Below are positions 1 to 7,981 of a DNA stretch of 64,000 bases, in pieces; positions within the stretch are counted from its first letter, which is position 1; every line of letters starts with the position of its first letter. Location of the stretch: the NCBI GenBank assembly GCA_001896555.1, contig MPOS01000014.1, positions 62,001-126,000 of the forward strand, in the 5' to 3' direction. Origin of the DNA: Candidatus Phosphitivorax anaerolimi. GTDB lineage: Bacteria > Desulfobacterota > Desulfomonilia > UBA1062. Made by a program: the position numbers and the translations under genes. The notes beneath the pieces were generated by a model. That model had not been told where the DNA came from. It saw only the letters and a list, made by a program, of their open reading frames with translations, and did not search any database.

Positions 1-222
1 CATGATCTTCTCCAGCAGGCGGAGCCCTTCGGTTGCGCCGTCCGGGTCGGGCGGCAGGCCCAGGTCCAGCAGCACGGCAAGCGGCGGCCGGGCGTCGATG
101 ATTTCCATGGCCTGCCTGGCATCGCCCGCCACAGAGACATCGTAGACATCGGCGAGGCCCCACTTCAGCTGTTTGGCCATGCTCGTTTCATCTTCAACGA
201 TCAGGATGTGTTCCTTGTCCAT
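1..222 (-). CDS. prsR: PrsR, PEP-CTERM-box response regulator (5' part only)
   Basis: Only the first 74 codons lie in the window; the gene runs off the left edge. The start ATG is at 220-222. The protein begins MDKEHILIVEDE and continues into a receiver domain: the acidic pocket is ED at residues 10-11 and the probable phospho-acceptor is in LLDLGLPPD. Receivers of PrsR-type regulators carry this DLGLPPDPDGA stretch and are followed by an AAA+ sigma-54-interaction domain and a Fis-type HTH, which would lie outside the window. It sits 82 bases downstream of prsK on the same strand, so the two are probably one operon forming the two-component system of the XrtA/PEP-CTERM exopolysaccharide locus. 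The sigma-54 promoter of the nearby PEP-CTERM gene fits this regulator. The sigma-54 domain itself cannot be seen here. Confidence 0.88.
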   Translation of the reverse strand, partial: MDKEHILIVEDETSMAKQLKWGLADVYDVSVAGDARQAMEIIDARPPLAVLLDLGLPPDPDGATEGLRLLEKIM

Positions 223-304
223 AGTGAGATCTTGGTCCCTTTCCCTGCTCCTGTTTTACCACCGCATTCCGCACGCCATGAAAAAGAGGTCCCTCGTGAA
301 GGGA

Positions 305-2359
305 TTAGTCGGGAATACGGATCGTGAACTTTACCCCCTGAGCCGGTCTGTTTTCGACCTCTATCCCCATACCGAGCTGGTCTGCAATGCTCTTCACCTG
401 CCAGAGCCCGAGCCCGGTGCCGTTCTTCTTGGTAGTCTGAAAGGGCTTGAAAAGCCTCTCTCTGACAAACTCTTCCGTCATTCCCGGGCCGTTGTCCTCG
501 ATTGAGAGGGAAACGGCCCCGTTTTCTCTTCCCGCCTGAATCGTTATCCTGCCCTGGTCGGACACGGCCTCGGTTGCATTGATGATGAGGTTCTCGAGGA
601 TCCTCTCGATCATGTCCCGGTTTGTCCGCACCGTAAGACCGGGTTCCACCGACGTGGTAACGGTCAGCTTTTCGAGCCGGGGGTCGAGCTTGGAAAGGAG
701 GAGGCCGATCAGATCGCCGACCGGGATGGTCTCCCGCGAGAGCTCTTCCTTTGACGGAAGGGCCCCGAGTCTCGACATGACCTTGTCGATGCGCCCGAGC
801 GTCTGGGAGATGGTCTCGATCATGTCAGCCCGGAACTCCTCGCTGTCCATATGGTTCGGAGCATTCTGAAGGATCAGGGAGAGGTTGCCCGCCGCGTTCT
901 TGAGGTCGTGGAGCACATAGGACGACATGCGGTTGAATGCGTTCACCTCCTTGTTGACCGCGAGTTCCTGGGCGAACCGGGCGCTCATCAATGCCGCGCT
1001 CGACTGGGAGGCGATGGCGGTGAGGAGGTCGATGTCGTCCCTGCCGTAGGGGGTCCCGGGGTTTTCCTTTCCCACGGCGATGAAGCCGATGAGCTTGTTC
1101 TCCACGGTCATGGCAACCGCAAGCTCGATCCTGGAGCGGTCCAGGAGGTCCTGATGATCGGTGACGATGGTTTTCCAGAGGGTGTCGTCCGGGCCGCGCG
1201 GGGTCTTTCTGAGAAACGAGTGATTGCGCTCGAGATAGGCAATGAGCGGTTCATCTTCGCCGATGGATAGGTTCGGGAGCCGGGAGGGGAAGGCGTAACC
1301 GCACCGGAACTCCGCGCCGTGTCTGAGGAATATGGAGAGCTCGCTGATATACATGCTGTCGAGGATCACCTGGGCCGTGACGTGAATGATCTGCTTCTCG
1401 TTGAAGGCGATAGAGAGATACCCGCTCAGCTCTCCCCACTCCTTGCGGTAGTCGTACTTGTTTGCGAAAAAGTGCGTGTCGATAAAGAACTTCAATCCCT
1501 GCCTGACATCCTTAGATGCAAGGATGAAGGCGAGAACGAACAGGGCCATGAACACGAAGAACCCCATGCTCACGAACGAGATCTTCAGCCCGAGCCGTTG
1601 GACCCCCAGCAGGAAAAGGCCCATGGCCACCAGGTATGCCCCGATGCTCAGGAAGGTGAATGAATGGTAGACGATATACCGCGACACGAAGATATCCATC
1701 TCGAAGAGCTTGAACCGGATGGAAAAGAAGAGCACGAAGACGATCCCCACCAGAGAGATCAGGGACTGCAGCATGAGCATGTCCATGTGAATGCTCAGCG
1801 TGCTCAGCCGGTACACCCCCATGAGCAGGAACGCCACGCCCAGCGCGATGATGCCCAGCACGGGATACTTGAGCACGCGCTTCTGTTCGTCCGTGCTCGA
1901 CCGGTGGATGTTCTCGACAATCCACATGAACATCACCGCGCTGATGATGATGAAGACCGCATGCACCTTGGCAACCCACCCCAGGCGGATGATGCCGTCC
2001 AAATCCTTTGTGACGGTCATCTGGGGAAAGTACAGCCCCAGGGCGGCGTAGAGGGCATATGCCGTGATCAGAATCCGGCGCTCCCAGGTGAGGAACGCCT
2101 TGTTTCTCGCCAGCCCCGTCTCCATGGATGTGACGGAAAGCAGGAACATCCCGGCCCCTGCCATCTCGAAGAACAACGCGCATTGAAGGGGCAGCGCTCC
2201 GTGACGGAATGAAAAAAGGATATAGCAGAGCTCGGCACCCGACAGGAACAGGAGCCCTGCCGCCATCGATCTCCCATAGCGGGCGCCGCTGCGGGAGAGG
2301 ATGATCATGCCCCCGGCAAAACTGATCAATGCAGTAATCGAGAAGATCAACAGTTCCAT
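305..2359 (-). CDS. prsK: PrsK, XrtA/PEP-CTERM system sensor histidine kinase
   Basis: A 684-residue membrane histidine kinase. Residues 1 to about 290 are a multi-pass membrane region with about eight hydrophobic stretches and no large periplasmic domain. A GAF-like cytoplasmic segment (about 310-460) follows, then the dimerization/phospho-acceptor helix with VLHDLKNAAGN, where the histidine is probably the phosphorylation site. The C-terminal HATPase domain shows the N box LENLIINATEA, G1 DNGPGM, F box LFKPFQTTK and G2 NGTGLGLW. The HDLKN phospho-acceptor and membrane layout are characteristic of PrsK. It would phosphorylate PrsR, encoded 82 bases downstream, and so control sigma-54-dependent PEP-CTERM and exopolysaccharide genes. 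The input signal is not known from the sequence. Confidence 0.93.
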   Translation of the reverse strand: MELLIFSITALISFAGGMIILSRSGARYGRSMAAGLLFLSGAELCYILFSFRHGALPLQCALFFEMAGAGMFLLSVTSMETGLARNKAFLTWERRILITAYALYAALGLYFPQMTVTKDLDGIIRLGWVAKVHAVFIIISAVMFMWIVENIHRSSTDEQKRVLKYPVLGIIALGVAFLLMGVYRLSTLSIHMDMLMLQSLISLVGIVFVLFFSIRFKLFEMDIFVSRYIVYHSFTFLSIGAYLVAMGLFLLGVQRLGLKISFVSMGFFVFMALFVLAFILASKDVRQGLKFFIDTHFFANKYDYRKEWGELSGYLSIAFNEKQIIHVTAQVILDSMYISELSIFLRHGAEFRCGYAFPSRLPNLSIGEDEPLIAYLERNHSFLRKTPRGPDDTLWKTIVTDHQDLLDRSRIELAVAMTVENKLIGFIAVGKENPGTPYGRDDIDLLTAIASQSSAALMSARFAQELAVNKEVNAFNRMSSYVLHDLKNAAGNLSLILQNAPNHMDSEEFRADMIETISQTLGRIDKVMSRLGALPSKEELSRETIPVGDLIGLLLSKLDPRLEKLTVTTSVEPGLTVRTNRDMIERILENLIINATEAVSDQGRITIQAGRENGAVSLSIEDNGPGMTEEFVRERLFKPFQTTKKNGTGLGLWQVKSIADQLGMGIEVENRPAQGVKFTIRIPD

Positions 2360-2703
2360 CGGAACACCATTCTTCTCCTGCTATGTATCAGACAACAGGG
2401 TTACTGTCGAGAAATTTAACAACCTCATTCTTGTTCAACTGCACTGTGTTTTTCAGGCAGTTGTCGGCAAAAAAGGACTTCTTCTTCACAGTGCTTACTC
2501 CCCTGGTTTATTGCCGGCCCGACAATTTAAGAAAAAATATACTCTTATGGTATTATGAATGTTTTTATTGGATTGACATCCTATTTTTATCAATTGAATA
2601 GGAAGGGATAAGCATAATTCAAGAAATAAAATCCCCCATGAACGAAGAATCCTTGAAAACCGGCAAAAGGCCACGATATATCGGCTGCAAAAAAACGGTT
2701 GTG

Positions 2704-2719
2704 CAGGTATTTGTACCTG
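2704..2719. promoter_or_regulatory. Candidate enhancer site (inverted repeat CAGGTA-N4-TACCTG)
   Basis: A perfect 6-base inverted repeat, CAGGTA TTTG TACCTG, lies about 80 bases upstream of the -24 element of the sigma-54 promoter. That is the usual distance for a dimer site of a sigma-54 activator. Binding by PrsR is inference from position and gene context. Confidence 0.45.
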
Positions 2720-2758
2720 TCGAAAATTTTTACAATAATTGAAGCAGAAAATAATGTA

Positions 2759-2786
2759 TAATGATAATTAATTAATAATATCATTA
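2759..2786. promoter_or_regulatory. AT-rich inverted repeat TAATGATA-N12-TATCATTA
   Basis: Perfect 8-base arms separated by 12 bases, ending 11 bases before the -24 element. It may be a second protein site or an intrinsically bent segment. All of its bases are A/T except one G/C per arm, so chance is harder to exclude. Confidence 0.35.
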
Positions 2787-2797
2787 ATGTATAAATA

Positions 2798-2813
2798 TGG
2801 CAGAGTAATTGCA
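2798..2813 (+). promoter_or_regulatory. Sigma-54 promoter of the PEP-CTERM gene
   Basis: TGGCAGAGTAATTGCA matches the sigma-54 consensus TGGCACG-N4-TTGCW at all core positions, with exactly ten bases between the GG of -24 and the GC of -12. Transcription would start near 2824, giving a leader of about 29 bases before the ATG at 2853. The neighbouring prsK/prsR pair supplies a plausible activator. Confidence 0.85.
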
Positions 2814-2852
2814 AAAAATATTTAAAAATAATTGTTTATATTAGGGGGCGTT

Positions 2853-3491
2853 ATGAAAAAGTTTTTATGGACAACCTTGGTTGTGGGAATGATTGCATGG
2901 GCCGGCAGCGCCTTTGCCACACCGGTTACTTTTGATGTGGATGGGCCGGAAGACTCTTATGTGCGGTTTATTGATATCGATACGGGCGTTTCAATCGGCC
3001 CATGGACACTCTTCGGTGATACATCCATATCCGCTACTCTGGCGGACCTGGCAGGCATCCCTAACTTCACTCTGGATGACAATGAAAACCGGGTCATCGA
3101 CTTCTTCACCTTCTCTGTCGAGGGAAACGGATTAGGTTCCTTTGCCTTGGAAGCAAATCTGAATTTTGACCTGCCCGTACTGGATGTAGGCGGGGAAGGC
3201 TCGGGCGGCTGGGGAACGGTAACCGTGCCTTGGTGGCTCGGAGGCGGCACATACTCCGGCGGGTATTTCTTCTGGAACGATGCCGAGCAGGAATTCACCC
3301 TGTCGGATGGAAACGTCGTGCGAATCGCCATGGAAGACGGGTTCGCCATCGGCTGCGGCTCGGATACGACCGTGCAGGCCACGATCACCAATCTGGGCGG
3401 TGGGGCGGCTCCGGTCCCCGAGCCAGCCACCCTGGTTCTTCTCGGCAGCGGCCTGCTGGGCCTCGCCGGTTTCAGGAGAAAGAAGAGCTGA
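2853..3491 (+). CDS. PEP-CTERM sorting-domain protein
   Basis: A 212-residue exported protein. It opens with a signal peptide (MKKFLWTTLVVGMIAWAGSAFA) and ends with a PEP-CTERM signal: VPEPATLVLLGSGLLGLAGF followed by RRKKS, i.e. the VPEP motif, one hydrophobic helix and a basic tail recognised by the exosortase XrtA. The mature part is rich in Gly, Asp and aromatic residues, has no Cys pairs and resembles no enzyme I know; it is probably a secreted or surface matrix protein. The start at 2853 is chosen because AGGGGG lies five bases upstream and the signal peptide begins there; an upstream in-frame ATG at 2832 has no ribosome site. Transcription is from the sigma-54 promoter at 2798-2813 and ends at the hairpin at 3521. 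Confidence 0.93.
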   Translation: MKKFLWTTLVVGMIAWAGSAFATPVTFDVDGPEDSYVRFIDIDTGVSIGPWTLFGDTSISATLADLAGIPNFTLDDNENRVIDFFTFSVEGNGLGSFALEANLNFDLPVLDVGGEGSGGWGTVTVPWWLGGGTYSGGYFFWNDAEQEFTLSDGNVVRIAMEDGFAIGCGSDTTVQATITNLGGGAAPVPEPATLVLLGSGLLGLAGFRRKKS

Positions 3492-3520
3492 TCGTTTTTC
3501 AACCACCTTACGCAAACGCA

Positions 3521-3551
3521 AGCCGGCGGTTTCTGACCGCCGGCTTTTTTC
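3521..3551 (+). terminator. Rho-independent terminator of the PEP-CTERM gene
   Basis: Ten-base perfect stem AGCCGGCGGT / ACCGCCGGCT with a five-base loop (TTCTG) followed directly by a run of T. It begins 29 bases after the stop codon and ends just before the convergent gene at 3554. Confidence 0.93.
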
Positions 3552-3553
3552 GT

Positions 3554-6055
3554 TTACAGGGGCCTCCCGATCTGGAGCACGAAGACCGGCCCTTCTTCGT
3601 CCAAGCCGTCCGGCTGGGCCACGGGCCAGGCAAGCCCTGCTTTGAACGCGGAGAGGTTCCCCCAGGCGATCTCCAGGGAGGTGATGAGCTCGAAGCCCGC
3701 CCCGGCGATCACCTGATCCCTGCTCAGGGTGTCCGAGCATATCCCGGCGTCGACAAAGGCGCCGAGGCTCAGGCGGTGGAGGAAGAGGGGCAGCGTCTTG
3801 TGCCCCCGATGGATCTCAGCAAGCGGGCAGAACACTTCGATGTTCGTTGTCACAGCCCTGTCTGCTTCGAGGATGTTGGCGGGAAATCCACGGATGGGGA
3901 ACAGCCGCGAGGGGCGCCTGGTGAAATAGCCTTCGCCCACATCGCCTCCCACGCGAAAGGTGCCGTGTCCGGGCGAGACCTCTCCCCAGCTTTTCCCGGC
4001 CTGGAGAAGGGCGGTCAGGAACAGGTCTTTCCCGTAGAGAAAATGGAGTGTTCCATACAGGGACCGGCGCCCGCCCGAGTACGTCTCTGCCGTAAGCGAT
4101 GGGGTGAAGGGGCCTATCCGGCCCTTGAGGGAAAGATCGCCCCACAGCTCATGGTCCCTTTCCCCCTCGTCCTCATCCTCAAGCGGCTCATAGGTCAGCC
4201 GGTGGAGCGAGAGCGAGGCCCACGGCATTCCGGGAGGCCGTATCCCCGCCGAGATCACGTGCCTCGACTCTTCGGTCTTCGGGGTGTTGGCCGGGTCGTA
4301 GGAGAGGGGATAGCGGGCAAAGGCGAGGGAGAGGTTCCGTATGCCCGTACCCGCCTGGAGAGAGAGGTAGTCGAGGTTGAAGGAGTAGCGGAAGCCTGCC
4401 CTGAGGGTGCACTCTCCGCTCACGTCCCTTCCCCAGGTGGCGAGCCCGGCCTGCACGTCGGAAGGGCCCGCGTAGAGATCCGGGGCCATGAAGTTGGGGA
4501 TGATGCTCGGCCACGGGGAATAGGGGAGGGGCTCCAGGCCGGCTGCCGGTCCGGGCTCTTGAGACATGGATGCCGGGAGGTCCTTCGGAGAAACAGGCGC
4601 CCCCTCGATCTGTTCACGCTCCATGAGCCATCCGGAGCCGCCCAGAACCAGGTATGAATCGTTCCTGGGAAGGACGGCCCCCTGCCTGCTGCCGGCCGCT
4701 ATGGCCATGTCCGCACGGTGGATACGGAAGGTTCCGCTGGAATTGGAGGCAAACACGAGCCCTCCTTTGGTCCACCAGGGGTCCATCTCCACGCCCGCGG
4801 AACCGGTCACCCGCTTCCACTCATTGTCGTACACCCAGATATCCCAGTTCCCGCCCGTGTTGGCCGAGACCGCGACCCGACCGCTCTCATCAAGGACCGG
4901 GCCGGAAAGCTGGATTACTCCCACAGGAGCGGGGAGCTCCCGCTGGACCGTCATATGTTCGCCCACAGGGCTCTCTTCGACCCGGTAAAACACGATCTGC
5001 GGCCGGGAACCCTTCCGGGAGACAGCCACACCGCCGGGTCCCGGGTCCCAGATATGCTCCTTTCCGGGTGCGAGGATCGCACCTCCCCGGTGCCCCACGA
5101 TCCGGGCGATGCCATCCGGCCCATACTCGGATATCCATAAGATATTGTCCGGGTCCAGATACCCGTATCTTCCCCGCTGCCTGACCTGTTTCCTCCCGGG
5201 ATAAACGCCCGAGGCGTTCCAGTAGATGAAGGGCTCGGGCCAGTAGCCCTCGATGAGCATGCCGTCCCTGGTGCCGCCGGTGCCGTCCGTTTCCTGGATA
5301 AAATCCGACCAGAGCGCAGGCCAGGTCTTTCCAAAGACCTCTACGGCTTTCAGATCGATCTCGATAGGAATGACGCCCCCGCCGTGGACAAGGAGGAATT
5401 CCCGGATCTTTTCCCAGCCGTAACGGCTCAAGATCCACTCCATGAACGGGATGCCGTAGACACGGTAGGCATGATATCCGGGCCATCTGCCCGGATGGTT
5501 GCTGACTTGGGAGATGTCGTCAGGAACAGAGGCGCGAAAGATGGCTGTGTGGTACGGGTCGGTGACGCGAGTGCCAGTGTAGGACGAGTACAGCAGGGCG
5601 CAGGCCCCCTCGAAAAACCAGGGGGGAAGGACGAGGTTGGGAGACGAGATCTCTCCGAAGATCCTGTGACCGGCCGCGGGCAGACCTGCCCGCAGCGTGT
5701 ACATCCCCAGGAGGCACAAGCCCTTGAAGTAAAAGTACATCCACGGATCTGCACTGAGGTACCCATCTTCCAGAACACCCGGTGCCCGAAGCGGTATCCG
5801 GATTTCCCGGTGGGGTATCACATGAACTGTTGGCCCGGGCAGGTCGATGCGCTCATCCAGGACCACCTGCACCGGACTGGCCACCGGCAGGCCCATCCGG
5901 TCGAGAAATTCGAGGGCGCTTGGTGTCTGCTGCACGAGCCGGGATACGATTGCCTCTTCGCCCGGCGGGAAGGAGAAGGTGATGCCGGATGACTCCACCT
6001 GCACCAGTTCAGCGGTATGCGCAGGCGCCTCAAGGAGAAGCGCAACGAGGAGCAT
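3554..6055 (-). CDS. Exported beta-propeller / outer-membrane-barrel protein
   Basis: An 833-residue protein with a short signal peptide (MLLVALLLEAPAHTA). Residues 20-260 look like the peptidase-like N-terminal part often found in TolB-type proteins, without a recognisable HExxH. Residues 270-500 contain repeated Asp/Trp/Gly blades (for example DIWVYDNEWKRVTG and GTFRIHRADM) typical of a WD40/TolB-like propeller. Residues 540-833 alternate amphipathic strands with turns and end VFVLQIGRPL, consistent with a membrane beta-barrel of the surface-antigen type. A role in envelope protein handling is likely but no substrate can be named. The only usable start is the ATG at 6055; GGGAGG is about 30 bases away, so the true initiation site is somewhat uncertain. 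Confidence 0.7.
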   Translation of the reverse strand: MLLVALLLEAPAHTAELVQVESSGITFSFPPGEEAIVSRLVQQTPSALEFLDRMGLPVASPVQVVLDERIDLPGPTVHVIPHREIRIPLRAPGVLEDGYLSADPWMYFYFKGLCLLGMYTLRAGLPAAGHRIFGEISSPNLVLPPWFFEGACALLYSSYTGTRVTDPYHTAIFRASVPDDISQVSNHPGRWPGYHAYRVYGIPFMEWILSRYGWEKIREFLLVHGGGVIPIEIDLKAVEVFGKTWPALWSDFIQETDGTGGTRDGMLIEGYWPEPFIYWNASGVYPGRKQVRQRGRYGYLDPDNILWISEYGPDGIARIVGHRGGAILAPGKEHIWDPGPGGVAVSRKGSRPQIVFYRVEESPVGEHMTVQRELPAPVGVIQLSGPVLDESGRVAVSANTGGNWDIWVYDNEWKRVTGSAGVEMDPWWTKGGLVFASNSSGTFRIHRADMAIAAGSRQGAVLPRNDSYLVLGGSGWLMEREQIEGAPVSPKDLPASMSQEPGPAAGLEPLPYSPWPSIIPNFMAPDLYAGPSDVQAGLATWGRDVSGECTLRAGFRYSFNLDYLSLQAGTGIRNLSLAFARYPLSYDPANTPKTEESRHVISAGIRPPGMPWASLSLHRLTYEPLEDEDEGERDHELWGDLSLKGRIGPFTPSLTAETYSGGRRSLYGTLHFLYGKDLFLTALLQAGKSWGEVSPGHGTFRVGGDVGEGYFTRRPSRLFPIRGFPANILEADRAVTTNIEVFCPLAEIHRGHKTLPLFLHRLSLGAFVDAGICSDTLSRDQVIAGAGFELITSLEIAWGNLSAFKAGLAWPVAQPDGLDEEGPVFVLQIGRPL

Positions 6056-6124
6056 GATGATGACCGCGCGGATACCCTGTTTGATGCCTGTCCCTCCCGG
6101 TAATGGTGAAGGAAACCGTGCTGT

Positions 6125-6943
6125 CTAGCCTTGGGGATCGGTCAGGGAGCCGCCGCTGTAAGGGCTGTTCCCCGGCACGAGCCCTGCGATGCGCTCGGGA
6201 TGGGAGTAGACGCAGAAGCTGTCCTGCTTGACACGGCCTACCAGGGTCAGCCCCGCCCTCTGCGCGGTCTCGGCACCCTGCCGCGTGGTGGCCGCCTTGC
6301 TGACCACAATGGGTATGCCCGCGTTCGCCGCCTTGGTGATCATGCCCGAGGGCTGTCTCCCCGTACACCCGAGCACGCACCCGGACAGATCGATCCCGTT
6401 GAGCAGGGCATGGCCGATCACCTTGTCCACGGTATTGTGCCTGCCGATATCGCTGCTCTTGGCCACGAGCTCGCCCCCGGAGAAGAGAACCGAGCAGTGT
6501 GCGCCGCCCGTGCGCTCCCAGAGCTCGGAGACGATGGCGGAGATCACGGTGAAGATGAGCTCCTGCTCGATCACCAGCGAACTCTTGACGTGCGACATGA
6601 GGGTGCCCGATGTGGGGCCGCCGCATGATTCGATGATGCTGCTCAGGGAACCGGAGCGCTCCGTTGCCGTCACCTGGACCGTGAGCCCCTGAACCTGTAC
6701 GTCCTGGATCTCTCCTGCAAGGCCCTCGCTGACCACGAACCCTGCGCCCAGCTCCCGGAGCTGAACGGGTGAGGCCACGAGGGTGCTGATGGGCCTGTTG
6801 TTCAAGACAATGACCACGACCTCTTCGGTGCAGGCCTCCTTCTCCGTTTCCCGGACGACCCCCCCCTCATACGACCAGCAGCGTACCGCATCCAAAGTGT
6901 TGGTAAGATCCTCATTCCATATCATGGGAGAATGATATACCAT
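6125..6943 (-). CDS. fdhD: FdhD, sulfur carrier for formate dehydrogenase
   Basis: A 272-residue protein with the FdhD signatures: GFVVSEGL, the SGGELVAKSSDIGRHNTVDK block that binds the molybdenum cofactor, and GCTGRQPSGMITKAANAGIPIVVSKA, here seen in pieces along residues 140-225. FdhD passes sulfur from a cysteine desulfurase to the Mo/W-bisPGD cofactor of formate dehydrogenase. The mobile-loop cysteine motif, CxxC in E. coli, is reduced to a single Cys107 (SCGGPTSG). Loss of the second cysteine is compatible with function because the first is the essential one. No formate dehydrogenase is in the window. A later Met at 6925 is an alternative start. Confidence 0.93.
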   Translation of the reverse strand: MVYHSPMIWNEDLTNTLDAVRCWSYEGGVVRETEKEACTEEVVVIVLNNRPISTLVASPVQLRELGAGFVVSEGLAGEIQDVQVQGLTVQVTATERSGSLSSIIESCGGPTSGTLMSHVKSSLVIEQELIFTVISAIVSELWERTGGAHCSVLFSGGELVAKSSDIGRHNTVDKVIGHALLNGIDLSGCVLGCTGRQPSGMITKAANAGIPIVVSKAATTRQGAETAQRAGLTLVGRVKQDSFCVYSHPERIAGLVPGNSPYSGGSLTDPQG

Positions 6944-6980
6944 GAAAATCTCTTGCGCTCAATCCAAGGATATGATTGTC

Positions 6981-7676
6981 TCAAGCGTTTTTTCTGGCCA
7001 CGAGCTCGTACAGGGCTATACTTGCGCTCTGGGACACATTGAGCGAGTTGAAGGAACCCTTCATCGGGATGCGGGCCACGATGTCCGCCTCCTTTTCCAT
7101 GCCGGAGCGGATTCCCACATCTTCTCCGCCCAGGACGACGGCTAGCCGGTCATAGGACGGGACCTCGGATATGGGCACAGTGCCCTGGGCATCGAGGCCC
7201 ACGACCCAGAACCCCTCTTTCTTGAGCTCCTTGGCCGCCGCCCTTAAGTTCTTGACCCGGGCGATCGACGCATGCTCTGCCGCCCCGGCAGAGGCCTTGA
7301 TCACGGCAGGGGTCACGTGAGCCGCCCTGTCTTCCGGGATGATGATCCCCGCATCGGCAAGGGCATAGGCGCTCCGGATAATGGCCCCGGTGTTTTGGGG
7401 ATCTTCGATGGAGTCCAGAAGAACCACGACCTTTTTCTGCATCAGGTCCTTGATGGGTGTATAGGGGTAGGAAGACACGCGCGCCACCACTCCCTGGTGA
7501 TAGGTCGACCGGGCGATGTGGTCGAGCTCTTTCCGTGACAGGGTTATGACACGGATCTTTCCTGCCGCACGGGCTATCTCGTCGTAGTTCTGCCGTGCCG
7601 TCATGATCTCGTAGAAGGTTCTCCTGCCTGCGGCCAGGGCCTCCATCACCGGGTTCTTTCCATAGATGACTTCCAA
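6981..7676 (-). CDS. rlmB: RlmB, 23S rRNA 2'-O-methyltransferase (SPOUT)
   Basis: A 231-residue SpoU/TrmH-family enzyme that methylates the ribose of a conserved guanosine in 23S rRNA. The N-terminal substrate domain starts EVIYGKNPVMEAL. The catalytic SPOUT domain shows motif 1 (LLDSIEDPQNTGAIIRSA), motif 2 (LAVVLGGEDVGI) and motif 3 (IPMKGSFNSLNVSQSASIALYE), which form the knotted SAM site. The start codon is TTG at 7674-7676, preceded by AAGGAG at a good distance. The gene stands 37 bases upstream of fdhD on the same strand, so they may be cotranscribed. Confidence 0.95.
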   Translation of the reverse strand: MEVIYGKNPVMEALAAGRRTFYEIMTARQNYDEIARAAGKIRVITLSRKELDHIARSTYHQGVVARVSSYPYTPIKDLMQKKVVVLLDSIEDPQNTGAIIRSAYALADAGIIIPEDRAAHVTPAVIKASAGAAEHASIARVKNLRAAAKELKKEGFWVVGLDAQGTVPISEVPSYDRLAVVLGGEDVGIRSGMEKEADIVARIPMKGSFNSLNVSQSASIALYELVARKNA

Positions 7677-7981
7677 TCTTCACTCCTTATTCTGTTTCAG
7701 GGCATTGCCCCAAAAAGCCGGACCGATACAGGCAGTGCCTCTCTATCCCGCCTTGGATCCACCTTCTTGAAAGCACGCAATCGAAAAGGCCTCTCCCATC
7801 GATGGTCGCGGTGTGAATCCTCCTCCTTGAGTTTGCCTCCAAGGGGCGGAAAAAGGATCGAAGGGCGTGCCCTTCAAAGATTCATACCATTGATCGGGCA
7901 CCTCTTGCCACCCCTGATCTTCACCGATTACACTTTGAAGCCTGCTTCATGCGTAAAAAAGGCCTTTGCCCAGCCTCTTCT
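7677..7981. other. Intergenic region with a hairpin (7860-7875)
   Basis: No gene is supported in these 305 bases between the end of the nitroreductase and rlmB, both on the minus strand. GAAGGGC GT GCCCTTC at 7860-7875 is a perfect 7-base inverted repeat; there is no adjacent T-run, so it is at best a weak terminator of the nitroreductase transcript. The ribosome site of rlmB is at 7683-7690. Confidence 0.45.

Larger units (their letters stand above)
2360..2852. promoter_or_regulatory. Divergent control region between prsK and the PEP-CTERM gene
   Basis: This 493-base gap is strikingly AT-rich (2520-2850 especially) compared with the GC-rich surroundings and holds no convincing gene. It contains the sigma-54 promoter at 2798-2813 and inverted repeats at 2580-2602 (CCTATT/AATAGG), 2704-2719 and 2759-2786. 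The AT-rich stretch between the upstream repeat and the promoter would suit DNA bending between an enhancer-bound activator and sigma-54 RNA polymerase. No obvious sigma-70 promoter for prsK stands out on the minus strand. Confidence 0.6.

Noticed and set aside
3230-4657. Plus-strand frame across the end of the PEP-CTERM gene and the beta-propeller gene
   Set aside because: It runs through a strong terminator and overlaps two well-supported genes on other frames.
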